Assembly (NCBI GenBank): GCA_030065095.1
Contig: JASJDP010000034.1
Coordinates: 1 to 59,886 of the forward strand
Length of the DNA: 59,886 bases
Direction: 5' to 3'
Source of the DNA: Rhodobacter sp.
Lineage (GTDB): Bacteria > Pseudomonadota > Alphaproteobacteria > Rhodobacterales > Rhodobacteraceae
The notes below the pieces were generated by a model. The model ran no database searches. It saw only the letters and a program-made list of their open reading frames with translations, and was not told where the DNA came from. Below, piece after piece: positions 52,735-59,886 of this stretch; position 1 is the first letter of the stretch, and every line of letters starts with the position of its first letter. A program made the position numbers and the translations under genes.

Positions 52735-53439
52735 ATGACCAAACCCATCGCCGTGATCGTCGGTGTCGGCGACGGCCTGTCGGCCTCGCTCGCCCGCAAG
52801 CTCGCCCCCGACCACCGCCTGGTGCTCGCTGCCCGAACCGGCGCCAGGATGGCCGGTGTCGCGGCCGAAACCGGTGCGCGAACCGTGGCCATGGATGCCA
52901 GCGACCCCGCTCAGATGGCGGCCCTCTTCGACGGCCTGGACGCCGCGCCCCGGGTTGCGATCTACAACCCCTCTGCCCGGGTCCGCAGCCCGCTGATCGA
53001 GCTCGATCCCGAGACGGTCCGCAAGGCGGTCGAGGTCACCGCCTTCGGCGCGTTCCTGATGGGCCAGGCCGCCGCGCGGGCTATGCTGGCGGCTGAACCG
53101 CAGGATGGCACCCGCGGCACCATCCTCTTCACCGGCGCCTCGGCCGGTGTCAAAGGCTTTCCGCAATCGGCCAGCTTCGCCATGGGCAAATTCGCCCAGC
53201 GGGGCCTGGCGCAATCCATGGCGCGGGAACTGCACCCCCAGGGCATCCATGTCGCCTGGATCAACATCGACGGCGGCATCCGCAATCCGTCGCGGCCCGA
53301 ACGCATTGATCCCCCAGGCAACCCCGATGCGATGCTGGATCCCGACGCCATCGCCGACACCTACCTGCACCTGATCGCCCAGCACCGCAGCGCCTGGACC
53401 GAGGAGGTCGCCGTCCGGCCGTGGGTCGAACGGTTCTGA
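52735..53439 (+). CDS. Short-chain dehydrogenase/reductase with Phe at the catalytic Tyr position
   Basis: 234 residues. The nucleotide-binding N-terminus is AVIVGVGDGLSASLARKLA, a variant of the usual Gly-rich TGxxxGxG. The catalytic Ser region is LFTGASAGVKG, but the YxxxK motif reads FAMGK, with TTC (Phe) in place of Tyr. The Lys is kept. Such SDR variants occur, and activity or altered function cannot be decided from sequence. CAGGAG a few bases before ATG 52735 supports this start. Confidence 0.88.
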   Translation: MTKPIAVIVGVGDGLSASLARKLAPDHRLVLAARTGARMAGVAAETGARTVAMDASDPAQMAALFDGLDAAPRVAIYNPSARVRSPLIELDPETVRKAVEVTAFGAFLMGQAAARAMLAAEPQDGTRGTILFTGASAGVKGFPQSASFAMGKFAQRGLAQSMARELHPQGIHVAWINIDGGIRNPSRPERIDPPGNPDAMLDPDAIADTYLHLIAQHRSAWTEEVAVRPWVERF

Positions 53440-53446
53440 CCGGGCG

Positions 53447-53677
53447 ATGATTCCCGCGCGTTACTCCCACATCCTCTTCGGGTTCATCCTCTCGGGCCTG
53501 ATGTCCTTCATCGTTTCGGGCATCGCCACCTTCCGGTCCGTCGGTCCCGTGCCCGACTTTCTCAACCTCTGGATCGGCGCCTGGCTGGCTTCGTGGGTCG
53601 TCGCCTTTCCCAGCGTGCTTGTCGCCGCCCCCGTCGCTCGCCGCCTCGTCGCGCGCCTGGTCCGGGAAACTCCCTGA
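53447..53677 (+). CDS. DUF2798 membrane protein
   Basis: 76 residues, two transmembrane helices (HILFGFILSGLMSFIVSGIA and WIGAWLASWVVAFPSVLVAA) and the end PVARRLVARLV, matching DUF2798. Function unknown. It starts seven bases after the SDR gene, so it is probably co-transcribed. Confidence 0.88.
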   Translation: MIPARYSHILFGFILSGLMSFIVSGIATFRSVGPVPDFLNLWIGAWLASWVVAFPSVLVAAPVARRLVARLVRETP

Positions 53678-53750
53678 CACCTCCTGACACAACGCTGTCA
53701 GGGGGGCTGTGGCATAACGGACGCATCGCAACCGTTCAAAGGAGAGGAAC

Positions 53751-54131
53751 ATGCCTTTTACCCCCTCAAACGCGCTGGTCTGGTGCGAGATCCCTGTCAG
53801 CGACCTGGAAAAGGCCGTCGCCTTTTATTCGAAGGTCTTCGGCTACGAGATGACAATCGACGAAAACGGTCCCAATCCGATGGCCTTCCTGCCCGTCGCC
53901 GACCCGCAGAACGGCACCGCCGGCCATCTCTATCCCGGCAAACCGCCCGCGCCCGGCACCGGTCCGACCCTGCACCTTGCCGTACCCGACACCGTCGAAG
54001 CCGCCCGCGACCGCCTAATCGAGGCCGGCGGTGCCTCGGAGGGTCCGATCATCCCGATGGATTTCGGCCGCTGGTGCTATGCCACCGATCCCGACGGCAA
54101 CTCGCTCGGCCTGTTCCAGTTCGCCGGATAG
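53751..54131 (+). CDS. VOC-family protein
   Basis: 126 residues, one VOC domain: LVWCEIPVSDLEKAVAFYSK, VFGYEMTIDENGPNPMAFL, LHLAVPDTVEAARDRL and the terminal YATDPDGNSLGLFQF. The first metal ligand position is Trp-Cys-Glu rather than His, as in some non-metal members of the family. AAAGGAGAGG precedes the ATG. The next gene, a YafY-type regulator, follows after four bases and may control or respond to it. Confidence 0.9.
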   Translation: MPFTPSNALVWCEIPVSDLEKAVAFYSKVFGYEMTIDENGPNPMAFLPVADPQNGTAGHLYPGKPPAPGTGPTLHLAVPDTVEAARDRLIEAGGASEGPIIPMDFGRWCYATDPDGNSLGLFQFAG

Positions 54132-54135
54132 GCCC

Positions 54136-54828
54136 ATGCGCCGCGCCGACCGCCTGTTCCAGATCGTGCAAGCGCTCAGGGGCGGGCGGCGGGTTACCGC
54201 TCGGCAGCTGGCCGAACGGCTGGAGGTCTCCGAGCGCACGATCTATCGCGATATCGCCGATCTGCAGGGCACCGGCGTACCGGTCGAGGGCGAGGCGGGT
54301 TTCGGCTACGTCATGCAGGACGGCTTCGACCTGCCGCCTTTGATGTTCACCCGGGACGAGATCGTGGCGCTGGTCGCCGGCGCCCGGCTGATCCGCACCT
54401 GGGGCGGCCTCGCCATGGCGCAGGCCGCCGAAGAGGCGCTGATCAAGATCAACGCCGTCTTGCCAGAGCAGGAACGCGCCCGCGCCGCAGCCGTGTCGAT
54501 TCACGCTATCGACGCCGGCGGCCTCGACGACGCCACCCGAGCGCTGATCGACCGGCTTGAAGCCGCCGCGCAGGACCGCGAACGCATGGCCATCGCCTAC
54601 CGCGACGCCGAAGGCACCGAAACCCGCCGCACCGTGCGTCCCCTGGGTCTTGGGTTCTGGGGCAAGGTCTGGACCCTCTTGGCCTGGTGCGAAACACGCG
54701 CGGATTTCCGGATGTTCCGCATAGACCGCATCGCCGAAGCCTCTCCAAAGGGACGTTTCCGCCCGGAAAAGGGCAAGCGCCTGACGGATTTTCTCGAAGC
54801 CGAGCGCACCCGCCACGGGTTCGGCTAG
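54136..54828 (+). CDS. YafY-type HTH/WYL transcriptional regulator
   Basis: 230 residues. The N-terminal HTH_11 domain reads MRRADRLFQIVQALRGG, TARQLAERLEVSERTIYRDI. After a linker, the PPLMFTRDEIVALVAGARL segment and a WYL-like C-domain (IAYRDAEGTETRRTVRPLGL, WTLLAWCETRADFRMFRIDR) are typical of the YafY group. The start at ATG 54136 is chosen by homology. It probably regulates the preceding VOC gene or its own operon. Confidence 0.92.
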   Translation: MRRADRLFQIVQALRGGRRVTARQLAERLEVSERTIYRDIADLQGTGVPVEGEAGFGYVMQDGFDLPPLMFTRDEIVALVAGARLIRTWGGLAMAQAAEEALIKINAVLPEQERARAAAVSIHAIDAGGLDDATRALIDRLEAAAQDRERMAIAYRDAEGTETRRTVRPLGLGFWGKVWTLLAWCETRADFRMFRIDRIAEASPKGRFRPEKGKRLTDFLEAERTRHGFG

Positions 54829-54863
54829 AGAGCGAAGCGTTGAGAGTGAATAGCAAGTTCGGG

Positions 54864-55099
54864 TTCTGGCCTGGAGCAGACGGTCGCAATCTGCATTCAG
54901 GCGCGGAATCAAGGCCGCAGGCCGCCGCGCCATCGCCGACCCGCCCCGGAGGGGAGGCGATTTGCCGACGCTGCGTATCGCATTGAGGTCGTTCGGACAT
55001 TGCTTGGATAAATCGAGACGTTCAGAGGTCCGGGTCGCCTCCCCACGGGTCGGCGATGGCGCAGCTTAGCGCTCAAGAGGCAACGTCCGCTCCAGGCCA
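54864..55099 (+). repeat. Palindromic dispersed repeat, copy B (full length)
   Basis: 236 bp. The ends are 16-bp inverted repeats with one mismatch: TGGCCTGGAGCAGACG at the left, CGTCCGCTCCAGGCCA at the right. A second inverted pair lies inside: CGCCATCGCCGACCCG plus GGGGAGGCGA on the left, TCGCCTCCCC plus CGGGTCGGCGATGGCG on the right. The centre is about 70 bp of less symmetric sequence (GTCGTTCGGACATTGCTTGG). It occupies most of the 386-bp gap between the convergent YafY and enoyl-CoA hydratase genes; I see no gene in the rest. Confidence 0.88.
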
Positions 55100-55214
55100 G
55101 GAATCGCCAGTACGGATCCCGCCAAAATTCCTCCAACTCCTGGGGTCTCGCCGAGGGGATGGCGAACCAAGCGGCCAGCATCGACGCCCATACCCGGCCA
55201 GGAAACCCCGGATC

Positions 55215-56009
55215 TCAGCGGAACTTCGGCGCCCGTTTCTGGAAATTCGCCATCACCGCCTCGATCTGGTTCGCGCCGCCGATGATCGGCGCCTGAATCT
55301 CCGCCTCCACCCGCAGCCCGTCGGCCGGCGGCATCGCCCAGGTCTCTTCCACCAGCCGCTTGATCCCCGACACCGCCTCCGGCGACCGTCGCTTGAGTTC
55401 ACCGGCCAGGTCCCGTGCCGCCGTCATCGGATCGTCCGCCAGCCGCGTCATCAGACCCAGCTCCGCCGCCTCTTGCCCGGAGACGATCCGCGCCGTCATC
55501 ATCAGCACCTTGGCCTTGTCTGCCGGCATCAGTTTCGGCAGGTTCTGCGTGATCCCCATATCCGGAATGATCCCCCATTTGGCCTCCATGATCGCCAGCC
55601 GCGCATCGGCCCGCGCGATGCGAAAATCCGCCGCCAACGCCAGCTGCAGGCCGCCGCCCAGGCAGACGCCTTCGATCGCCGCGATCACCGGTACCGGCAG
55701 TTCCTGCCAGACGTAACAGGGTTTCTGAAACCAGTTCGCCACCTCACCCTCCGTCAGGGTCAGAAGACGCTGCCGCATCTCGTCGATGCGGCCTGCCAGG
55801 CTCTGCATGACGGCCATGTCGAGCCCCGCGCAGAAATCCCCGCCCGCGCCCGTCAGGATCACAACGCGCAATCCGGCCTCGCCCTTGAGCTGCTCACCCG
55901 CCGCCGCCAGCGCCTCGAACAGCTCAAGTGACAGCGCATTCTTGCGCTCCGGCCGGTTCAGCCGGACCTCGGCTATCCCGTCGTCGACCGCTACTTCAAG
56001 CTCTGACAT
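55215..56009 (-). CDS. Enoyl-CoA hydratase/isomerase family protein
   Basis: 264 residues, crotonase fold. Oxyanion-hole segments are GAGGDFCAGLDMAVM (about 70-84) and AAIEGVCLGGGLQLALAADF (about 115-135). The acidic residues follow in MEAKWGIIPDMGITQNLP. The usual catalytic Glu positions are only partly conserved, so hydratase versus isomerase or another crotonase activity is open. The start at ATG 56009 lies right after repeat E3, which provides its ribosome binding site. Confidence 0.9.
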   Translation of the reverse strand: MSELEVAVDDGIAEVRLNRPERKNALSLELFEALAAAGEQLKGEAGLRVVILTGAGGDFCAGLDMAVMQSLAGRIDEMRQRLLTLTEGEVANWFQKPCYVWQELPVPVIAAIEGVCLGGGLQLALAADFRIARADARLAIMEAKWGIIPDMGITQNLPKLMPADKAKVLMMTARIVSGQEAAELGLMTRLADDPMTAARDLAGELKRRSPEAVSGIKRLVEETWAMPPADGLRVEAEIQAPIIGGANQIEAVMANFQKRAPKFR

Positions 56010-56012
56010 CGA

Positions 56013-56072
56013 AGGCTCCTTCATCTGGCCGAAAATATCCCGGGGTGCGCCGAAGGCGCGGGGCAGAGCCCC
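56013..56072 (-). repeat. Leader/RBS repeat E3 with GC hairpins
   Basis: On the minus strand two hairpins, GGGGCTCTGCCCC (56072-56060) and GCGCCTTCGGCGC (56059-56047), are followed by CCCCGGGATA-TTTTCGGCCAGATGAAGGAGCC, ending just before the enoyl-CoA hydratase ATG. It is the same element as E1 and E2. Confidence 0.75.
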
Positions 56073-56130
56073 GTAATTCCGCACGACGTGCCAGACCAGC
56101 GTCGGCGAAGCCGACACAACTTGGCAAGCG

Positions 56131-56709
56131 TTACCTCGCGAAAGGCGCCGGGCGCCGCCCCTCCCGTGCCGCCGCCGCAGCCTCGGCGATCCGCCTGGCC
56201 CGGGTCGGCGCCGTCCTTGCCGTCTTGATCCATTCCAGCGTGCCGCGTTTCACGCTGCGCGGCCAGGCCTCCCAGGCAGCCAGGGCGTCGCCAAGCGCGT
56301 CGGTCAGATCTTCGGGCCGTTCCAGCCGTTCCACCTCGTCGAGAAACGACCACATGCCCGACGCCTGAGCCGCCGCCACCAGCGCCTCGCCCGCGGACGT
56401 CATCGCGCCCGACGCCCGGGCCGCCGCCACCTTGGCCTTGTTCACCGCCGACCAGGCAGATCGCGGGTTGCGCCGCGCGATCAGCACCGAGGACCGGTCC
56501 GTGTCCACCCCGCGCGTCTGGCTGTCGACCCAGCCCCAGCACAAGAGCTCTTCGACCAGCTCACCGAATTCGACATAGTGACCGGTGTGCTTCTTCCAGA
56601 TCACCAGCCAGACCGAGGCGGACTGGCCGTGATGCTCCGCCAGCCAGGCCCGCAATTCCGCACGCGACCGCACCTCAACCCGTTCGGCATTCTCCGCCGC
56701 GCGCGGCAT
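56131..56709 (-). CDS. YdeI/OmpD-associated family protein
   Basis: 192 residues. The family pattern is complete: ELRAWLAEHHGQSASVWLVI, ELVEELLCWGWVDSQTRGVD, the RRNPRSAWSAVNKAKVA core and the C-terminal helical AWEAWPRSVKRGTLEWIKTA with the basic ARRIAEAAAAAREGRRP. Function is poorly defined, sometimes linked to stress or antimicrobial peptide tolerance. Confidence 0.9.
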   Translation of the reverse strand: MPRAAENAERVEVRSRAELRAWLAEHHGQSASVWLVIWKKHTGHYVEFGELVEELLCWGWVDSQTRGVDTDRSSVLIARRNPRSAWSAVNKAKVAAARASGAMTSAGEALVAAAQASGMWSFLDEVERLERPEDLTDALGDALAAWEAWPRSVKRGTLEWIKTARTAPTRARRIAEAAAAAREGRRPAPFAR

Positions 56710-56808
56710 CCTACGCTGCCACCAGTAAGCCGCCGGGACGCCGCGCTCGCAGGCGGTCCGGAAACCACGTTGCAGGGCGATTGCAAACGCCGTTTTCCCG
56801 CAAGCCGG

Positions 56809-59616
56809 TCAATGCGCCTGGGCCCAGTTCGCGCCCTTTCCGGCATCAACCACCAGCGGCACGTCCAGATGCACCGCCGGATGCGCCGCAGCCTCCATCA
56901 CGCCGCGTACCGCCGCGACCGTGGCGTCCACCGCGCTGTCCTCGACCTCGAAGATCAGCTCGTCATGGACCTGCAGCAGCATCTTTGCCGGCAAACCGGC
57001 GATCGCGTCGTCCATCCGGATCATCGCGCGCCGGATGATGTCCGCCGCCGTCCCCTGGATCGGCGCGTTGATCGCCGCGCGCCGGGCGAACCCGGCGGTG
57101 GGTCCCTTGGCGTTGATTTCGGGCGTGTGGATCCGGCGGCCGAACAGGGTCTGCACGAACCCGGTTTCCTTGGCGAAGGCGATGGTCGCGTTCATGTAAT
57201 CCTTGATGCCCGGAAAGCGCTCGAAATACCGGTCGATGAATCCCTGCGCCTCGGCCCGCGGGATGCGCAGGTTGCGTGCCAGACCGAAACCGGAGATGCC
57301 GTAGATCACCCCGAAATTTATCGCCTTGGCGCGCCGGCGCACCTCGGGCGTCATCTCGTCCAGCGGCACGTCGAACATCTCGGACGCGGTCATCGCGTGA
57401 ATGTCGAGCCCGTCGGCAAAGGCCTGCTTCAGCGCCGGGATGTCGGCGATATGGGCCAGGATGCGCAGTTCGATCTGGCTGTAGTCCAGCGATACCAGTA
57501 CCTTGCCCGGCTCGGCGACGAAGGCCTCGCGGATGCGGCGGCCTTCCTCGGTGCGCACGGGGATGTTCTGCAGGTTGGGGTCGGTCGAAGCCAGACGCCC
57601 GGTATTCGCGCCCGCGATCGAATACGAGGTATGGACCCGTCCGGTGTCGGGGTTGATATGGTCCTGCAGCGCGTCGGTATAGGTCGATTTCAGCTTGGAA
57701 AGCTGGCGCCAGTCCATCACCCGTGCGGGCAGGTCGTGTTCGGTCGCCAGATCTTCCAGCACATCCGCCGGGGTCGAGTACTTGCCCGTCTTGCCCTTCT
57801 TGCCGCCGGGCAGCGCCATCTTCTCGAACAGGATATCGCCCAACTGCGCGGGGCTGCCGACGTTGAACGTCTCTCCGGCCAGGTCGTGGATCTCGGCCTC
57901 CAGCGCGGCCATCTTCTGGCTGAACGCGTTCGACATCCGGCTCAGCGTGTCGCGGTCGACCTTGATCCCCGCCATCTCCATCCGCGCCAGAACCGGCACC
58001 AGCGGCCGTTCCAGCGTCTCGTAGACCGTCGTGACCTTTGCCCGGTGCAGCCGCGGCTTGAACGCCCGCCACAGCCGCAGCGTGATGTCGGCATCCTCGG
58101 CGGCGTATTTCGTGGCCTCCTCCACCGCGACCCGGTCGAAGGTGATCTGCGACCGGCCGGTTCCGATCAGGTCCTTGATCGGGATCGGGACGTGGCCCAG
58201 ATAGCGGTCGCTCAGCTGATCCATGCCGTGATTGTGCTGGCCCGCATGCATTGCATAGCTCATCAGCATGGTATCGTCGATGGGCGCCACCTTGACCCCG
58301 TAGCGGGCAAAGATCTTGGCGTCGTATTTCATGTTCTGCCCGATCTTCAGAACCGAGTCGTCCTCGAAGACCGGCTTCAGCATCTCCAACGCCCGATCGA
58401 GCGGCATCTGCCCCTCGGCCAGATCGTCCGACCCGAACAGATCGTCGGTTCCGGACGCCTTGTGCGCCAACGGGATGTAACAGGCCTGGCCCGCCTCGAC
58501 CGACAGCGATATCCCCACCAGATCGGCCCGCATCTCGTTGAGGCCGGTCGTCTCGGTATCCACCGCCACCCAGCCGCAAACATTGATCCGGTCGATCCAG
58601 ACCTGCAGCGCCGCGGCATCGCGCACCGTCTCATAGGCGGCGGCATCGAACGGCACCGCCTCCGGTGCCGGTGCATCCTCTGCCGCCTCGGGCGCACGGT
58701 CTTCGATTACCGGTGTTTCGACCCCCAGCGCCTCGGCCACACGCCGGGTGATGGTGCGGAACTCCATCGAGGTCAGGAATTCCAGCAGCGGTCCGGCCTC
58801 CGGTTCCTTGACCTCCAGATCGTCCAAGCCAAAGGCCAGTTCCATCGCCTGATCCAATGTCACCAGCCGCTTCGAAATCCGGATCTGATCGGCGAACTCG
58901 ATCAGCGTCTGCCGCCGCTTGGGCTGCTTGATCTCTTCGGCCCGCTCCAGGAGCGTTTCCAGATCGCCGTATTCGTTGATCAGCAGGGCCGCCGTCTTGA
59001 CCCCGATCCCGGGCGCGCCGGGAATGTTGTCGACGCTGTCGCCCGCCAGGGCCTGCACATCGATTACCTTCTCAGGCTCGACGCCGAACTTCTCTTCGAC
59101 CTCCTCCGGCCCGATCCGGCGGTTCTTCATCGCGTCGAACATCTCGACCCCGCCGCCGACCAGCTGCATCAGGTCCTTGTCGGACGAGATGATCGTGACC
59201 CGACCGCCGGCCTCGTCCGCCTGGCGCGCAAGCGTGGCGATGATGTCGTCGGCCTCGAACCCTTCCTGTTCGATGCAGGCGATGTTGAAGGCCCGCGTCG
59301 CGTCGCGGGTCAGCGGGATCTGCGGCCGCAGATCCTCGGGCATTTCGTCCCGGTTCGCCTTGTACTGATCGTAAAGCTCGTTGCGGAACGTGTGACTGCC
59401 CTTGTCGAACACCACCGCCACATGGGTCGGCGCATCCGGCCCCTTGTTGTCCTCGACCATCTTCCAGATCATGTTGACAAAGCCCGACACCGCGCCCACC
59501 GGCAGCCCGTCCGATTTGCGCGTCAGCGGCGGAAGCGCGTGAAACGCGCGGAAGATGAACGCCGAGCCGTCGATCAGATGCAGATGGCAGCCCTTGCCGA
59601 AATGGGTCTCAGTCAT
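56809..59616 (-). CDS. polA: DNA polymerase I
   Basis: 935 residues, full length with all three domains. The 5'-3' nuclease domain (about 1-300) has HLIDGSAFIFRAFHALPPL, FEADDIIATLA and GVKTAALLINEYG. The 3'-5' exonuclease domain (about 330-520) keeps its acidic residues (VAVDTETTGLNEM and ADITLRLW). In the polymerase domain, VSLDYSQIELRILAHI is motif A, RRRAKAINFGVIYGISGFGL is the O-helix and LQVHDELIFEV is motif C. It replaces RNA primers and fills repair gaps. The ATG at 59616 is preceded by GGGGGAAG. The antisense strand is open for over 1000 codons, a GC-composition artefact. Confidence 0.97.
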   Translation of the reverse strand: MTETHFGKGCHLHLIDGSAFIFRAFHALPPLTRKSDGLPVGAVSGFVNMIWKMVEDNKGPDAPTHVAVVFDKGSHTFRNELYDQYKANRDEMPEDLRPQIPLTRDATRAFNIACIEQEGFEADDIIATLARQADEAGGRVTIISSDKDLMQLVGGGVEMFDAMKNRRIGPEEVEEKFGVEPEKVIDVQALAGDSVDNIPGAPGIGVKTAALLINEYGDLETLLERAEEIKQPKRRQTLIEFADQIRISKRLVTLDQAMELAFGLDDLEVKEPEAGPLLEFLTSMEFRTITRRVAEALGVETPVIEDRAPEAAEDAPAPEAVPFDAAAYETVRDAAALQVWIDRINVCGWVAVDTETTGLNEMRADLVGISLSVEAGQACYIPLAHKASGTDDLFGSDDLAEGQMPLDRALEMLKPVFEDDSVLKIGQNMKYDAKIFARYGVKVAPIDDTMLMSYAMHAGQHNHGMDQLSDRYLGHVPIPIKDLIGTGRSQITFDRVAVEEATKYAAEDADITLRLWRAFKPRLHRAKVTTVYETLERPLVPVLARMEMAGIKVDRDTLSRMSNAFSQKMAALEAEIHDLAGETFNVGSPAQLGDILFEKMALPGGKKGKTGKYSTPADVLEDLATEHDLPARVMDWRQLSKLKSTYTDALQDHINPDTGRVHTSYSIAGANTGRLASTDPNLQNIPVRTEEGRRIREAFVAEPGKVLVSLDYSQIELRILAHIADIPALKQAFADGLDIHAMTASEMFDVPLDEMTPEVRRRAKAINFGVIYGISGFGLARNLRIPRAEAQGFIDRYFERFPGIKDYMNATIAFAKETGFVQTLFGRRIHTPEINAKGPTAGFARRAAINAPIQGTAADIIRRAMIRMDDAIAGLPAKMLLQVHDELIFEVEDSAVDATVAAVRGVMEAAAHPAVHLDVPLVVDAGKGANWAQAH

Positions 59617-59739
59617 GCGCTTCCCCCGGGTGATTTGACGAAGGTTCTATATGAGATGGATTTTCCGTGCGAGCGGCTTTGGCGGAAGCGGCACGTTTTC
59701 GTGGGGCGCGATGCATTGTGAGTTAATCGAGCGGTCGGC

Positions 59740-59886
59740 TTTTGGCCTGGAGCCGCCGTTCGCAACCAGTCTTCAGGCGCGGAATCAAGGCCGCAGGCCG
59801 CCGCGCCATCGCCGACCCGCCCCGAAGGGGAGGCGATTTTCCGACGGTGCGTACCGGATTGACGTCGTTCGGACTTTGCTTGGATA
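59740..59886 (+). repeat. Palindromic dispersed repeat, copy C (cut by window end)
   Basis: Matches copy B from its left end to its centre: TTTGGCCTGGAGCCG, GGCGCGGAATCAAGGCCGCA, CCATCGCCGACCCGCCCC, GGGGAGGCGAT and GACGTCGTTCGGAC. About 147 of the expected 236 bp are inside the window. It lies upstream of polA; the other flank is outside. Confidence 0.85.

Noticed and set aside
56578-59721. Open frame of about 1047 codons antisense to polA
   Set aside because: It lies opposite a full-length, motif-complete DNA polymerase I; its product is Arg/His/Gln-rich with no family resemblance, as expected from GC-rich antisense reading.

Overview
The window looks like a chromosome segment from an alphaproteobacterium of the Rhodobacteraceae (roseobacter) type. 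The basis is high GC, single-genome-style housekeeping genes of that family (DUF1801, DUF1285, DUF5928-type glycosyltransferase, MoxR/DUF58/DUF4159 operon, glcDEF) and short upstream repeats that I associate with this family. The assignment rests on gene content, not on a marker-gene search.

Positions 1-12951 are an accessory block centred on a type III secretion system (T3SS). A very large, edge-truncated protein of unknown function with a P-S-x-x repeat tail comes first. It is followed by about 680 bp of gene-poor, locally AT-rich DNA, a LuxR-type response regulator, a Cys-rich orphan protein, and then a tight operon sctJ-K-L-N-O-Q-R-S-T-U in which almost every gene overlaps the next. The order matches the rhizobial rhc/nol operon. 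Two features stand out: SctU has FFGD where the family has the self-cleaving NPTH, and sctQ carries a strong internal Shine-Dalgarno plus ATG that would make a separate SpoA-domain fragment (SctQ-C). SctV, SctC, SctD, needle and translocon genes are not in the window and would have to lie to the left or elsewhere.

Positions 13180-30862 return to ordinary genes: thiamine pyrophosphokinase, a YhiI-RbbA-YhhJ type ABC export operon with an FNR-like box ahead of it, pfkB, a Tat-exported MBL-fold hydrolase, a zincin-like protein, gltX, a MATE transporter, a phosphopantetheinyl transferase, an M24 peptidase, acylphosphatase, a uracil-DNA glycosylase-like protein and an SseB-like protein.

Positions 30944-43582 hold a divergent sulfotransferase / core-2-like glycosyltransferase pair, a HIT protein, an ABC-2 ATPase, a CHCC zinc-finger protein, an Hsp20 gene with an RpoH-like promoter and a ROSE-like RNA thermometer, two tandem secreted trypsin-like proteases, and the glycolate oxidase operon glcDEF with an inverted-repeat operator.

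Positions 43717-59886 hold the moxR-orphan-DUF58-DUF4159-amidotransferase-like membrane operon, a run of small metabolic genes (DUF1285, hyi, SDR, DUF2798, VOC, YafY-type regulator), an enoyl-CoA hydratase, a YdeI-type protein and polA.

Two families of dispersed repeats run through the second half. One is a palindromic element of about 236 bp with 16-bp terminal inverted repeats (two full copies, one cut by the window edge, one fragment); three of the four lie between convergent genes. The other is a short element that supplies the 5' leader and ribosome binding site of three minus-strand genes. I saw no rRNA, tRNA, CRISPR array, transposase or phage gene.
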